From JAIBJN01 sp963842305 (GTDB lineage Bacteria; Actinomycetota; Thermoleophilia; Gaiellales; Gaiellaceae), in NCBI GenBank assembly GCA_963842305.1, contig CAWJFW010000006.1, positions 1 through 64,000 of the forward strand: a stretch of DNA of 64,000 nt, written 5' to 3'. Shown piece after piece: positions 33,032 to 41,851 of the stretch. How positions within the stretch are numbered: position 1 is the stretch's first letter; each line of letters starts with the position of its first letter. A program made the translations under genes and the position numbers. The notes beneath the pieces were generated by a model. It had not been told where the DNA came from and searched no databases. It saw nothing but the letters and a program-made list of their open reading frames with translations.

Positions 33032-33315
33032 TCGTCAGGCTGATGGGCGAAGGGCAGTACCGGATCGGCGACGAGCTCCTTCCGACCTTGAACGAGCTCG
33101 ACGACCGGGCGCAGTCCGCCGCGGACGCGGACGACGAGCCGCAGCTCGACGCCCTCCTGGAAGACATGTGGAAACTCGTTCTGGCCGAAGGCGAGCGGCT
33201 TGCCGACGACCATCTCGGCGCCTCGGACGTCGTCATTCCGCCGAGCGACCTGACCCTGGAAGAGACGAAGCGCCTCTTCTCGGACGAGGGCCTGATCCCG
33301 GACCTGCCGGCCTAG
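33028..33315 (+). CDS. PspA-associated protein PspAA
   Basis: This 95-residue protein begins (V/M)IVRLMGEGQYRIGDELLPTLNELDDRAQSA (in pieces), the pattern of the PspAA domain. An acidic helix and the C-terminal LTLEETKRLFSDEGLIPD follow. It starts at GTG inside the pspA stop (GTGA). In PspA-PspAA pairs it is thought to act together with PspA at the membrane. Confidence 0.78.
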   Translation: MIVRLMGEGQYRIGDELLPTLNELDDRAQSAADADDEPQLDALLEDMWKLVLAEGERLADDHLGASDVVIPPSDLTLEETKRLFSDEGLIPDLPA

Positions 33316-33318
33316 CTC

Positions 33319-34224
33319 CTAGGTTCGACGCCGGATCCGCCAGCGCCGACGTGCTCGGCGCGGCGCGCTGCGGAGCGCCCCACGAATCGAGCCTGATCGG
33401 CCCTTGACAACGGCGCAGACGGCCACGGCGCCATAGAAGCCGAGCCTCGGCTTCGCCGAGCAGCACCCCGGGCATCGGCACGCGGGCGCGGAGTTCAGGT
33501 CCTCCGAGTACACGCGCGGCACCCAGCGCGGGCCGCCCCAGCGGAGGTCGAGGGTGAACGACCGCACGACGTGAGCCCAGATGAGCCACGCGGTCCAGCG
33601 GCAGACGCCGTAGAAGAAGGAAGCGCGGTAGAGGGCGACGAGCGTCGACTCCGAGAGGTAGCGGCCGGCCCAGTTCCAGAACGGGTCGGCCGCCATCACG
33701 GTGGTCCTGAAATAGCCGCGTGTGAGTACCCGCCAGCTCAGAATTCCCCAGACGACGAACACGCCGTCCCAGACGAAGCCGAGGCCGCTGAAGTACGCGC
33801 CGGCATCCGTGTACCGACCGGTCTGTCCCGCGTAGGCCCAGGCCCCGAGGGAGAATAGGTGGTCGGTGAACGGGAAGAGGAGCATCGTCCCGACGGTGTC
33901 GCCGACGTCCGTCAGGGCGTGCGCCCACTGTCCGATCACGAAGCTGTACGCGACGACCTTGTTGCCCCAGATCAGGTACAGGAGGAGCCCGACGAGGACG
34001 CCGAACGTCAGTGAGTGGGTGAAGCCGAACCCCGGCCAGCCCCGGTGGAACTGGGCGGGGTTGTCGGCTTTCAACTCGAAGCCGGCCAGCGTAACGCCGT
34101 ACACGAACCATTTGGAGAGCAGGTCGGGCGCGTACGAGCCCACGAGCAGGGGCACGAACGCGACGCGCTTCCCGAGCTCCTTCTGGATGACGTAGGGCTC
34201 GAGATCGTGGGCGGCCCAGCTCAC
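33319..34224 (-). CDS. membrane-bound metal-dependent hydrolase-like protein
   Basis: This 301-residue polytopic protein has the N-terminal pattern of the YbcI/PF04307 family: AAHDLEPYVIQKELGKR, LLVGSYAPDLLSKWF, FHRGWPGFGFTHSL and GQWAHALTDVGDTVG. The D and H residues are suited to a metal site near the membrane. The last 40 residues are unusually Arg-rich (RSAPRRARRRWRIRRRT). GTG 34224 overlaps the stop of the upstream small membrane gene as GTGA. Located between PspAA and PspAB, it may act on lipids during envelope stress; that is inference. Confidence 0.7.
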   Translation of the reverse strand: MSWAAHDLEPYVIQKELGKRVAFVPLLVGSYAPDLLSKWFVYGVTLAGFELKADNPAQFHRGWPGFGFTHSLTFGVLVGLLLYLIWGNKVVAYSFVIGQWAHALTDVGDTVGTMLLFPFTDHLFSLGAWAYAGQTGRYTDAGAYFSGLGFVWDGVFVVWGILSWRVLTRGYFRTTVMAADPFWNWAGRYLSESTLVALYRASFFYGVCRWTAWLIWAHVVRSFTLDLRWGGPRWVPRVYSEDLNSAPACRCPGCCSAKPRLGFYGAVAVCAVVKGRSGSIRGALRSAPRRARRRWRIRRRT

Positions 34225-34427
34225 CGGCGCAGGCGACCGACGACCCAGGGCAGCGCAACGACCACGAGCAGCAGGTACCCGGCGGCCACAGCCCAGGAGA
34301 AGAGAAACTCGGGCACGACGACGCCGATCGCGACGTACAGGGCTCCGGCAGCCAGATAAAGGACGAGCTCACGCCGGCCGAGCGCAAACGCCTCGCGGAT
34401 CGTCGAGGGTGAGCCGTCCCGCCGCAC
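34221..34427 (-). CDS. small two-helix membrane protein
   Basis: This 68-residue protein has two membrane helices (ELVLYLAAGALYVAIGVVV and WAVAAGYLLLVVVALPWVV) after a short basic N-terminus (MRRDGSPSTIREAFALGRR). It starts at GTG 34427, 18 bp after PspAB, and its stop overlaps the next gene by GTGA. It belongs to the htpX-pspAB transcription unit. Role unknown. Confidence 0.65.
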   Translation of the reverse strand: MRRDGSPSTIREAFALGRRELVLYLAAGALYVAIGVVVPEFLFSWAVAAGYLLLVVVALPWVVGRLRR

Positions 34428-34445
34428 GAGCGGGAGTATGCCGGG

Positions 34446-35024
34446 CTACTCGAACGGCGCGTCGAAGAGCCCCAACCAGCGGGTGAGGTCGGGCTCGATC
34501 GGCATCTCGCCCTGGAGCTCGTTCCGCAGGCGAAGCTCCTCGGCGTTGTCGCGCTCCTGATCCTTCCCGGTGGGGATGAAGGGCCAAAACGCGCCCCGCT
34601 TGAAGCCGTAGACGAGGTACACGGGGTGCTCCCGGTCGCGACCCTCGAAGGCGAAGTCGGCGGCGAGGAGCTGCTCGCCGAACCCGCGGGCGACGAGCTC
34701 GCTCGCGACGATGTGGACGCCGGTGACGACGTCCTCGAAGTCGCGGTCGCGGACGACGATCCACTCGTAGCCCAGCGAGTCCTGGCGGCGCCTGACGTCC
34801 GATCCGGACGTCTCCTTGACCACGCCGAGCAGCTCGTCGACGTCCTGCTCGGCGCGGGCGAACTCGCCCGCCGAGAGCGGCTTGATGACGACGGCCGCGA
34901 CGCCGGCGGGCTTGAGGCCGAGCTCGGTCTCGAGCGTGACCTGGGCGGTCGAGAGCGCGAAGAGCTTGTCGAGTTTGGCGCCCTTGAGGCGCTTGCGCCC
35001 GAAGAGGACGTCAGTGAGGCCCAC
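34446..35024 (-). CDS. PspAB-like protein
   Basis: This 192-residue soluble protein matches the PspA-associated B family: MGLTDVLFGRKRLKGAKLDK, FALSTAQVTLETELGLKPAG, DSLGYEWIVVRDRDFEDVV, YLVYGFKRGAFWPFIPTGKD and PDLTRWLGLFDAPFE at the end. It follows htpX without a gap (htpX stop, then ATG). PspAB genes typically accompany HtpX and PspA in Actinobacteria and Archaea, as here. Molecular role not established. Confidence 0.8.
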   Translation of the reverse strand: MGLTDVLFGRKRLKGAKLDKLFALSTAQVTLETELGLKPAGVAAVVIKPLSAGEFARAEQDVDELLGVVKETSGSDVRRRQDSLGYEWIVVRDRDFEDVVTGVHIVASELVARGFGEQLLAADFAFEGRDREHPVYLVYGFKRGAFWPFIPTGKDQERDNAEELRLRNELQGEMPIEPDLTRWLGLFDAPFE

Positions 35025-35939
35025 CTAGGCGGCGATCGGGCGGCCCATCTCGGCGGCGATCTCCGCGAGGCGGGCGAGCCGCTTCTCGAGCGGCGGGTGG
35101 GACATGAAGAGCTCGCCGGCCGACCGCTTCACGGTCGTCGGGATGATGAAGAAGGCGTTCATGCCCTCGACCTGGCGCAGGTCGCGCTGGGGAATCCGCG
35201 TCATGTCGCTCGAGATCTTCTGCAGGGCGCTCATCAGGTACTCGGGCGCGCCGGTGATGAGGGCGGCGCCGCGGTCGGCGGCGTACTCGCGGTACCGGGA
35301 GATGAGCAGGATGAGCATGTAGCTGAGAACGTAAGTGACCAGCGAGACGACGATCATGATCAGGAAGGCCGGGGCGCCGCCGTTGTCGCGGCTGCGGCCG
35401 CCGCCCATCATCCCCGTCCACATGCCCATGCGGATCATGAACGCGGCGAGCATCGAGAAGAAGCTCGCGATCGTCATCACTGCGACGTCGCGGTTGCCGA
35501 TGTGCGAGAGCTCGTGGGCGAGCACGCCCTCGACCTCCCGCGGCTCGAGGCGGTCCCAGAGGCCCTGCGTCACCGCAACGGCGGCGTGCTTCGGGCTCCT
35601 CCCGGTTGCGAACGCGTTGGGAATGTCCGTCGGGACGATCGCCACCCGCGGCTTGGGCAGGTCGGACATCGCACAGAGCCGTTCGACCATCGCGTGCAGC
35701 TCGGGCGCGTCGTCCGGCGTGACGATCTTCGCGCCCGCGGCGGCGAGGGCGATCTTGTCCGACGTGTAGTACTGGACAAAGGCGAGGGCGCCGAGCAGCA
35801 CGACCATCGGCAGGAAGCCGAGCTGGAAGACCTGCACCAGCACGACGAAGAAGACGACGTAGAGCGCGCCCAGCAAGAAGAGCGTCAGGAAGAGGCGGGC
35901 CGAAAGCCCGCGGTCCCGTCCGAATGCCTTTCGCTCCAT
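35025..35939 (-). CDS. htpX: HtpX membrane zinc protease
   Basis: This 304-residue M48 protease has two N-terminal membrane helices (about 16-38 and 42-57), the zinc motif HELSH (H142, E143, H146) in VEGVLAHELSHIGNRD, two more helices (about 155-205) and the third ligand region RYREYAADRGAALITG. HtpX degrades damaged membrane proteins on the cytosolic side. As the first gene of the htpX-pspAB-membrane gene unit, it ties that unit to envelope stress. Confidence 0.92.
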   Translation of the reverse strand: MERKAFGRDRGLSARLFLTLFLLGALYVVFFVVLVQVFQLGFLPMVVLLGALAFVQYYTSDKIALAAAGAKIVTPDDAPELHAMVERLCAMSDLPKPRVAIVPTDIPNAFATGRSPKHAAVAVTQGLWDRLEPREVEGVLAHELSHIGNRDVAVMTIASFFSMLAAFMIRMGMWTGMMGGGRSRDNGGAPAFLIMIVVSLVTYVLSYMLILLISRYREYAADRGAALITGAPEYLMSALQKISSDMTRIPQRDLRQVEGMNAFFIIPTTVKRSAGELFMSHPPLEKRLARLAEIAAEMGRPIAA

Positions 35940-35948
35940 GCCTAAATG

Positions 35949-37490
35949 CTAGCGAGCAGGGGGTGGGCAAGCGGACGACTTCGGTCGCCAGCCGATGCCG
36001 AGCGTGAACGGGCCCGGCGCCGCGGCGACGAGCTGGGTCATCCCGTCGGGCCCCTCCTTCACGCAGACGTCGCCGGCCTCGACGCGCCAGGTGGGAGTCC
36101 AGCGGACCGCGAGGCGATAGGCGCCGGCGGCGCCGACCTCGCCTTCGACCCGGTCGTGCTGCATGGACGTGATGTGCGCCTCGGCTGGGCCTGTGAGCAT
36201 CGGGGCCGCATCCGGCACCTCGTACACCGTCACGTCACCCGCGCGCCCGCGCTCGACGAGGCCGGCACGGCCGGAGCGCACGAGGTCGGCCTCACGCTCC
36301 TCCCCAACTCGCCCGAGCTGCGTGTCCGGGAGGAGGACGTAGCGGATCCCGAGCGAGTCGAGCCAGGCACGGTAGGCCTCGGGTTCGAGTGGCTCTTCGT
36401 AGAAGAGCGGGTTCTGAGCGATGTCGATCTGGCGGTACCACCCGCGCGCCAGCGGGATCCCGGCTCGCGGCAGCCAGTACGCCTCCCAATGGTCGCCAGT
36501 GGGGACGACCTCCACGCGCTCGCCCGGGCTCCGGCGCTCCGCCAGGAAGTCGATCGCAGGCTGCCAGTAGGCATCCTCGGCGGAGCGAGTGTCCGTCCGG
36601 TGGAGCGCGGAGCCGACGTAGGGAACCAGGGTGAAGGCAATCGCCCCGGCAATCGCGATCCCGGCCAGCCACCGCGGCCGGTACGAAGCGAGCGCGGCCG
36701 CGAGCAGCGCAAGCGGGAGCGCGATCCCGCGCAGCCGCGTGACGTTCTCGCCGATCGGCGACGGCACGACGAACGCAACGACCGTGGCCAGGGCCCAGAG
36801 GCCGAAGACTGCGGCCAGGAGACGCCCCCGCTGGGCCCGCAGCGCGAGCGCCGCGCAGGCGGCCGAGAGAGCGATGACGCAGACGAGCTCCTCGAGCCGG
36901 AAGAACGGATACTCCGCCTCCGCCGGGTAGAGGAAGAGGAGCCCGCCCTGCACGAGGCCGAGCGCGACCAGCGAGCCTCCGACCAGGAGCACGGTCGCGT
37001 CGGCCCGCGGCCGCCGCGCGAGGAACGCCGCGACCACGGTCAGGCAGAGGAAGAAGAACGCAAGCGGGGAGAGCCCCAGCGTGAGCGCGGCGAGACCGAC
37101 TGCCGTCCACCGCCGCCCCACCTGGAGGGCCTTGAGCGCACCGAGTCCGGCGGCGAAGCCGGCCGCGTACGGATACGTCCCCGTGAACAACGGGCCGCAG
37201 GCGACCACGGCGAAGACGCGCGAGGGCCAGCGAGCGGCGGCGCCCCACTCCCGCTCGGCGAGCGAGGCGAAGAGGGCCGCGGCCGCGACCACCGACCCGA
37301 GTGCGACGACGTCGTTCCCGACCAGGGCCGCGGGGAAGTAGTAGAGGAGGCTGTAGGCAAGGAACGGGTAGTGGCCCGCGTACCAGAACGTGTCCCACAC
37401 GAGGACGCCGTCCTTGACGAGCTCGGTGCGGTACAGGTGAGCAGGCAGATCGCCCGGCGGCGGCCCGAAGAGGACGAGCGCGAGACCCAC
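35949..37490 (-). CDS. large polytopic membrane protein (glycosyltransferase-like)
   Basis: The product is about 513 residues with 10-12 membrane helices, followed by an external C-terminal domain of about 180 residues ending WTPTWRVEAGDVCVKEGPDG. PPPGDLPAHLYRTELVKDGVL and WDTFWYAGHYPFLAYSLLYY at the N-terminus are the layout of membrane GT-C-like or 6-pyruvoyl-tetrahydropterin synthase-related proteins. The start is uncertain: GTG 37490 truncates the first helix, while ATG 37571 gives a full helix but overlaps the divergent gene's start by 44 bp. Function unknown; a cell-surface glycan role is plausible. Confidence 0.65.
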   Translation of the reverse strand: MGLALVLFGPPPGDLPAHLYRTELVKDGVLVWDTFWYAGHYPFLAYSLLYYFPAALVGNDVVALGSVVAAAALFASLAEREWGAAARWPSRVFAVVACGPLFTGTYPYAAGFAAGLGALKALQVGRRWTAVGLAALTLGLSPLAFFFLCLTVVAAFLARRPRADATVLLVGGSLVALGLVQGGLLFLYPAEAEYPFFRLEELVCVIALSAACAALALRAQRGRLLAAVFGLWALATVVAFVVPSPIGENVTRLRGIALPLALLAAALASYRPRWLAGIAIAGAIAFTLVPYVGSALHRTDTRSAEDAYWQPAIDFLAERRSPGERVEVVPTGDHWEAYWLPRAGIPLARGWYRQIDIAQNPLFYEEPLEPEAYRAWLDSLGIRYVLLPDTQLGRVGEEREADLVRSGRAGLVERGRAGDVTVYEVPDAAPMLTGPAEAHITSMQHDRVEGEVGAAGAYRLAVRWTPTWRVEAGDVCVKEGPDGMTQLVAAAPGPFTLGIGWRPKSSACPPPAR

Positions 37491-37527
37491 GACGAGCGCG
37501 ATCGCGGCAGCTTCTAGAGTTCCCGGG

Positions 37528-39111
37528 ATGGCCCGGACGGCGGTGGTCGCTCTCGCGTTGATGGTGCTCATGGCCGGCCCGGCGCAGGCTACGGACTTCC
37601 AGGTCGTCGTGGTGCCGGGCTTGACCGTTGACGACCTCGAGGCGGTACAGAGCAAAGGTGCGGTCGGGCTCATGAACCCGGGAGCCGGGCCGGAGACGAG
37701 CGCCGCGAACGCCGAGGCGGCACTCGTCCGTGGCGAGGTGCGAAACTCCCTCCGCGGCGGCGGGCCGGACGGCCCGGTGCTCGTGTCGCCGATTCGCGGC
37801 GAGGTGCTGAGCGTCGGCGGACCCGCAATCTACGTCGGGCTGCCGGAGGGCAAAACGCAGCCGAACGACCGCCGCTACCCGATCCTCGTCGTGGGACCGG
37901 GCTACGAGGGGCTCCTCACCTCCGACTCGACCCGCATTCCGGGCCTCGTCTCGATCGCCGACATCGCGCCGACCGCGCTCGGCCGGGAGGACGCGATGGG
38001 GTCAGAGCCCGCCGCGGATGCAGCCGGGGAGCTGCGGGACCTCGACGCGCGAATCGACGACAACAACCGCGGGAGGCTGCCCGCAACCCTCCTCGTTTGC
38101 GCGCTCGTCCTCGTCCTCGCGGTCCTCGCACCGTCGGCCGCCGTGCCCGGTTTTGCGGCCGCGCTCCTGGCCAACCTCGGCCTCGGGGTCGCGGAGATCT
38201 CGAACCTCTGGGCCGTCCTCGCTGTGCTCGGCCTCGCCGTCGCGGTCGGGGGCCCGCTGCTCGCGGCGGTCCTGCGCTCACCGCTCTCACTCGGGTGTCT
38301 CCTGGTCGGTGTTGTCGGCGCGTACTTGCTCGCGCTCGGGATCGACGGCACGACGGCGGCGCTCTCACCCTTTGGCCCGACGCAGAACTCCCGCTACTAC
38401 GGGCTCTCCAATCTGCTCGAAACAATGCTTCTCGTGCCGGCACTGGCCGGCGCAGCGCTCCTCTTCGCCGTGCTCGGCTGGGCGGCCTTCGCGGGAACGG
38501 CACTCCTCGCATTCGCGACGGTGTCCGGAAATCGGTTCGGGGCGGACGGCGGTGGGGCGATCGTGCTCGCCGCCGGCTTCGCCGTCCTCGCGGTGCTGCT
38601 CGCCGGAGGAGGCAGGCGGGCGCTTGCTCTCTCCGTCGGCGCCTCACTCGCTCTCGCCCTCGGGCTCATCGGGCTCGACGCGGCGACCGGGGGGTCCAGC
38701 CACGTGACCACGGCTCTCGAGGACGGCCCGGCGGGGCTCGCCGGAGACCTCGTCGAGCGAGTCGAGCTCTCCTGGGAGCGCGCCACCTCGTCCCTGTGGG
38801 TCAGCCTCGCCGCGCTCGCCCTGCTGGTGCTCCTCGCCGCACTCGTCGTACGGACGCTCCGGAGCCGGGAGCCGCTCGACGCGGTTGCCGCCGCGCTCGC
38901 GCTCGCCGCGGCGATCGCCGTATCGCTGGTCGTCAACGACTCGCCGATCGACGTCCTCCTCGTTGGCACGACGGGTTACGCCGCCGTCGCGGCGGGTATG
39001 CTTCGCGCGCCATGGCCCGCGTCGCCGCCCTCCTCTTCGCCTTCGGTGCTCTGGTCTTCTTCACCGCCTGCGGCGGCGGCGAGGACACCACGGCTACGCC
39101 TGAGACGGTGA
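37528..39111 (+). CDS. membrane protein with phosphatase/sulfatase-like external domain
   Basis: This 527-residue protein has a signal peptide (MARTAVVALALMVLMAGPAQA). An external domain (about 22-190) ends in YPILVVGPGYEGLLTSDSTR and IPGLVSIADIAPTALG, resembling the alkaline-phosphatase-like superfamily but lacking a visible full metal site. About ten membrane helices follow, containing FGPTQNSRYYGLSNLLETML and GNRFGADGGGAIVL. It is divergent from another large membrane protein. The last 33 codons overlap the cytochrome gene in another frame, and the Ser/Pro-rich tail there may be real or due to an unseen frameshift. Function unknown. Confidence 0.65.
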   Translation: MARTAVVALALMVLMAGPAQATDFQVVVVPGLTVDDLEAVQSKGAVGLMNPGAGPETSAANAEAALVRGEVRNSLRGGGPDGPVLVSPIRGEVLSVGGPAIYVGLPEGKTQPNDRRYPILVVGPGYEGLLTSDSTRIPGLVSIADIAPTALGREDAMGSEPAADAAGELRDLDARIDDNNRGRLPATLLVCALVLVLAVLAPSAAVPGFAAALLANLGLGVAEISNLWAVLAVLGLAVAVGGPLLAAVLRSPLSLGCLLVGVVGAYLLALGIDGTTAALSPFGPTQNSRYYGLSNLLETMLLVPALAGAALLFAVLGWAAFAGTALLAFATVSGNRFGADGGGAIVLAAGFAVLAVLLAGGGRRALALSVGASLALALGLIGLDAATGGSSHVTTALEDGPAGLAGDLVERVELSWERATSSLWVSLAALALLVLLAALVVRTLRSREPLDAVAAALALAAAIAVSLVVNDSPIDVLLVGTTGYAAVAAGMLRAPWPASPPSSSPSVLWSSSPPAAAARTPRLRLRR

Positions 39112-39413
39112 TCGGCGAGGTCCCGACCGACACCGGGAGCGGCGGAGGAGGCGGAGGCGGAGCGGCCCAGGGCGACCCCGCGGCCGGCAAGGCGATCTTC
39201 GCGTCGGCCGGGTGCGGCAGCTGCCACACCCTTTCCGACGCCGGCACGTCGGGCAACGTGGGGCCGAACCTCGACCAGTCGACCGTCGACTTCGACGCCG
39301 CCGTCACGCAGATCACAAACGGCGGCGGCGGGATGCCCGCCTTCAGCAGCCAGCTGAGCGAGGACGAGATCGCCAACGTGGCCGCCTACGTCGTCTCGGC
39401 GCGCACCGGCTGA
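39012..39413 (+). CDS. c-type cytochrome lipoprotein
   Basis: This 133-residue protein has a lipobox (VFFTAC20), a Gly-rich linker and one cytochrome c domain with haem motif C68-GSC71-H72 (AGCGSCHTL). The axial Met108 lies in GGGGMPAFSSQLSEDEIANVAAYV. It is an exported, membrane-tethered electron carrier of the cytochrome c6/cbb3-like monohaem type. It lies inside the end of the preceding gene and is followed by a CTGA overlap with the HAD gene. Confidence 0.85.
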   Translation: MARVAALLFAFGALVFFTACGGGEDTTATPETVIGEVPTDTGSGGGGGGGAAQGDPAAGKAIFASAGCGSCHTLSDAGTSGNVGPNLDQSTVDFDAAVTQITNGGGGMPAFSSQLSEDEIANVAAYVVSARTG

Positions 39414-40237
39414 TCCTGCCGCCCGCGTTTCCGGCGGAGGTCGATGTCCTCGCCTGTGACCTCGACCGGACGCTGATCTGGGAGGACGGCGCCCTTCAGC
39501 CGCGGACGCTGGCGGCGATCGAGCGGGCGCGGCAAGCCGGCCTACGCGTTCTCATCGCCACCGGCCGGATGTTTCGGTCGGTCAAGCCCTATCTCGTGCA
39601 GGCCGGGATCGACGACCCGGTCGTCTGCTACCAGGGAGCCGTCGTCGCCGATCCGACCACCGGTGAGTTCCTGCGCCACGAGCCGATTCCACTCGAGCTC
39701 GCCCGCGCGACGATCGCGGTTCTCCAGGGGGAGGAATTCCACGTCAACTGCTACGTGGACGACGAGCTCTATGTTGCCGAGGTGACGCCGGAGGCCGAGC
39801 GCTACGCAGGCTTTCAGAGCCTTCCGCTCCACCCGGTCGGAGACCTTGCGAGCTGGCTCGCCGCGCCGCCGACGAAGCTCGTCACGATCGACGAGCCAGA
39901 CGTGCTCGACGCGCTCGAGGCACGCATGAAGGAGCGCTTCGCGGGCCGTCTCTACATCTCGAAGTCCCTTCCCTACTTCCTCGAGTTCGCGAGCCCCGAG
40001 GTGACGAAGGCTTCTGGGCTCGAGTTCCTCGCCGAGCGCCTTGGCTTCACCTCCGCGCGCACGGTCGCGTTCGGCGACGGCGAGAACGACGTGGAGCTCC
40101 TCGAGTGGGCGGGCTTCGGCGTCGCGGTCGCCAACGCCCATCCCAAGGTGCTCGCGGCGGCCGACTGGGTGTGCCCCTCCGCCGAGGAGGAGGGCGTCGC
40201 CCAGGTGATCGAGGCGGTCTTAGACTCTCGCGCATGA
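39410..40237 (+). CDS. HAD-family (Cof-type) phosphatase, apparent CTG start
   Basis: This 275-residue HAD hydrolase has motif I DLDRTL (D17, D19), motif II IATGRMF, Cof-type cap and motifs III/IV KASGLEFLAERLG and VAFGDGENDVELLEWAG. It is a sugar- or nucleotide-phosphate phosphatase of the Cof/IIB group. No ATG or GTG exists upstream of motif I outside the cytochrome gene. The best start is CTG 39410 in a CTGA overlap with the cytochrome stop. Its own stop overlaps serS by ATGA. Confidence 0.78.
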   Translation: MILPPAFPAEVDVLACDLDRTLIWEDGALQPRTLAAIERARQAGLRVLIATGRMFRSVKPYLVQAGIDDPVVCYQGAVVADPTTGEFLRHEPIPLELARATIAVLQGEEFHVNCYVDDELYVAEVTPEAERYAGFQSLPLHPVGDLASWLAAPPTKLVTIDEPDVLDALEARMKERFAGRLYISKSLPYFLEFASPEVTKASGLEFLAERLGFTSARTVAFGDGENDVELLEWAGFGVAVANAHPKVLAAADWVCPSAEEEGVAQVIEAVLDSRA

Positions 40238-41454
40238 TCGACATTCGCGCCGCGCGAGCAGAGCCGGACGCATATCGCGAGGCCCTCGCGCGCAAGGGCG
40301 CCGTCGAGGACTTCGACGCCCTGATGGAGGCCGACAGCGAGTGGCTCGCCCTCGTCCCGAGGGCGGACGAGCTCCGCGCGAAGACGAAGGTCAAGGGCAA
40401 GCCGACGCCCGAGCAGATCGAGGAGCTGAAGGGCGTCAAGGCCGAGCTCCAGGAGGTCGAGGGGGCGCTCGCAACAGCGGAACGCCGCCGTGCCGAGCTG
40501 CTCGACCGCGTCCCTTCGCCCCCTGATCCGACCGCGCCGGACGGGTTCACGGACGACGACGCGGAGGAGCTCCGACGCGTCGGCGAGCCGCCCTCGTTCT
40601 CCTTCGAGCCGCGCGACCACCTCGAGCTCGGGCGCATCGACACCGAGCGTGGCGCCAAGGTGTCGGGGTCGCGCTTCGTCTACCGCATCGGCGCGGTCGC
40701 GCTGCTCGAGCTGGCGCTCTACCGCTTCGCACTCGACCGGCTCAACGCGGCCGGCTTCACTCCCGTTCTCCCGCCCGTGCTCGTGCGCGAGGACGCGATG
40801 TACGGCACGGGCTTCCTCCCCACCGACGAGGTCAACCTCTACCGCGTCGAGCGCGACGAGCTCTACCTCACGGGAACGTCCGAGGTGACCCTCGCCGCCA
40901 TGCACGGCGGTGAGATCCTGGAAGCCGAGCTTCCGCTCCGCTACGCGGGCTACTCGACGTGCTTCCGGCGCGAGGCCGGCGCCGCAGGCAAGGACACGCG
41001 CGGCATGTTCCGCGTCCACCAGTTCGACAAGGTCGAGATGTTCGTCTTCTGCCGCCCCGAGGACTCGCCGGCGGAGCACGACCGCTTGCTGGCGACGGAG
41101 GAGGAGCTCGTCGCCGAGCTCGGGCTCCCCTATCGAGTGGTCAGCATCGCCGCCGGAGATCTGGGCGCCTCGGCCGCGAAGAAGTACGACATCGAGGGCT
41201 GGTTTCCGAGCCAGGGCCGCTACCGGGAGCTCACGTCGACCTCCAACACGACCGACTACCAATCGCGCCGCCTCGACATCCGTTTCCGCACGGAGACGGG
41301 GCTCGAGTTCGTCCACACCCTGAACGGCACGGCGGTGACGGCCCGCGCCATGCTGGCCGTGCTCGAAAACTTCCAGGACGAGGGTGGCTCCGTTTCCGTT
41401 CCCGAGGCGCTCGTCGCGTTCGGCGCCCCGGCCCGCGTCGAACCCGGCCAGTGA
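40234..41454 (+). CDS. serS: seryl-tRNA synthetase
   Basis: This 406-residue class II synthetase has an N-terminal coiled-coil arm (about 30-100: TKVKGKPTPEQIEELKGVKA) for tRNA-Ser. The catalytic domain shows motif 2 (YAGYSTCFRREAGAAGKDTR, GMFRVHQFDKVEMF) and motif 3 (NGTAVTARAMLAVLENFQ). It is a little shorter than the usual 420. ATG 40234 overlaps the HAD stop, and TAGACT lies 7 nt upstream, so internal leaderless initiation is possible. A tRNA-Ser gene lies 400 bp downstream. Confidence 0.95.
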   Translation: MIDIRAARAEPDAYREALARKGAVEDFDALMEADSEWLALVPRADELRAKTKVKGKPTPEQIEELKGVKAELQEVEGALATAERRRAELLDRVPSPPDPTAPDGFTDDDAEELRRVGEPPSFSFEPRDHLELGRIDTERGAKVSGSRFVYRIGAVALLELALYRFALDRLNAAGFTPVLPPVLVREDAMYGTGFLPTDEVNLYRVERDELYLTGTSEVTLAAMHGGEILEAELPLRYAGYSTCFRREAGAAGKDTRGMFRVHQFDKVEMFVFCRPEDSPAEHDRLLATEEELVAELGLPYRVVSIAAGDLGASAAKKYDIEGWFPSQGRYRELTSTSNTTDYQSRRLDIRFRTETGLEFVHTLNGTAVTARAMLAVLENFQDEGGSVSVPEALVAFGAPARVEPGQ

Positions 41455-41819
41455 TCGTCAGCGTCTTCGTCAGGCGGCTGAAGGAGGGCCGGACGTTTGC
41501 CGAGTTCATCGAGGAGTGGGAGGCCGACGAGGGATTCGGCGTGCCCACGAGGGTGTTCAACGCCCAGAGCCTCGAGGACCCGCGAGACGTCATCTCCTTG
41601 GGGTTCGTGGAGATGAGCGTCGAAGCGCTGACCGAGGGCCTGGCGGCCGTCGCCGGCTCGGAGAGCGTTCGCCACGACCGAATCGACACGGTGATCGAGT
41701 CGACCAGCCTCCGCTGCATGTACGAGCTGCGAACGGAGCACGACTTCACGTCGATGCCCGTCGAGATCGAGGTCGGCTCCCCCGAGAGCCTGCTGGCCGC
41801 CCTCGTGGCGCCGAAGTGA
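41451..41819 (+). CDS. alpha/beta-barrel-like hypothetical protein
   Basis: This 122-residue soluble protein starts at GTG inside the serS stop (GTGA). It begins (V/M)IVSVFVRRLKEGRTFAEFIE and contains VISLGFVEMSVEALTEGLAA, a beta-alpha-beta pattern like dimeric alpha/beta-barrel proteins. It is the last gene of the HAD-serS unit. Function unknown. Confidence 0.65.
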   Translation: MIVSVFVRRLKEGRTFAEFIEEWEADEGFGVPTRVFNAQSLEDPRDVISLGFVEMSVEALTEGLAAVAGSESVRHDRIDTVIESTSLRCMYELRTEHDFTSMPVEIEVGSPESLLAALVAPK

Positions 41820-41851
41820 CCCCGGCCGGGTGAGGGCTACACTGGGCCGCG

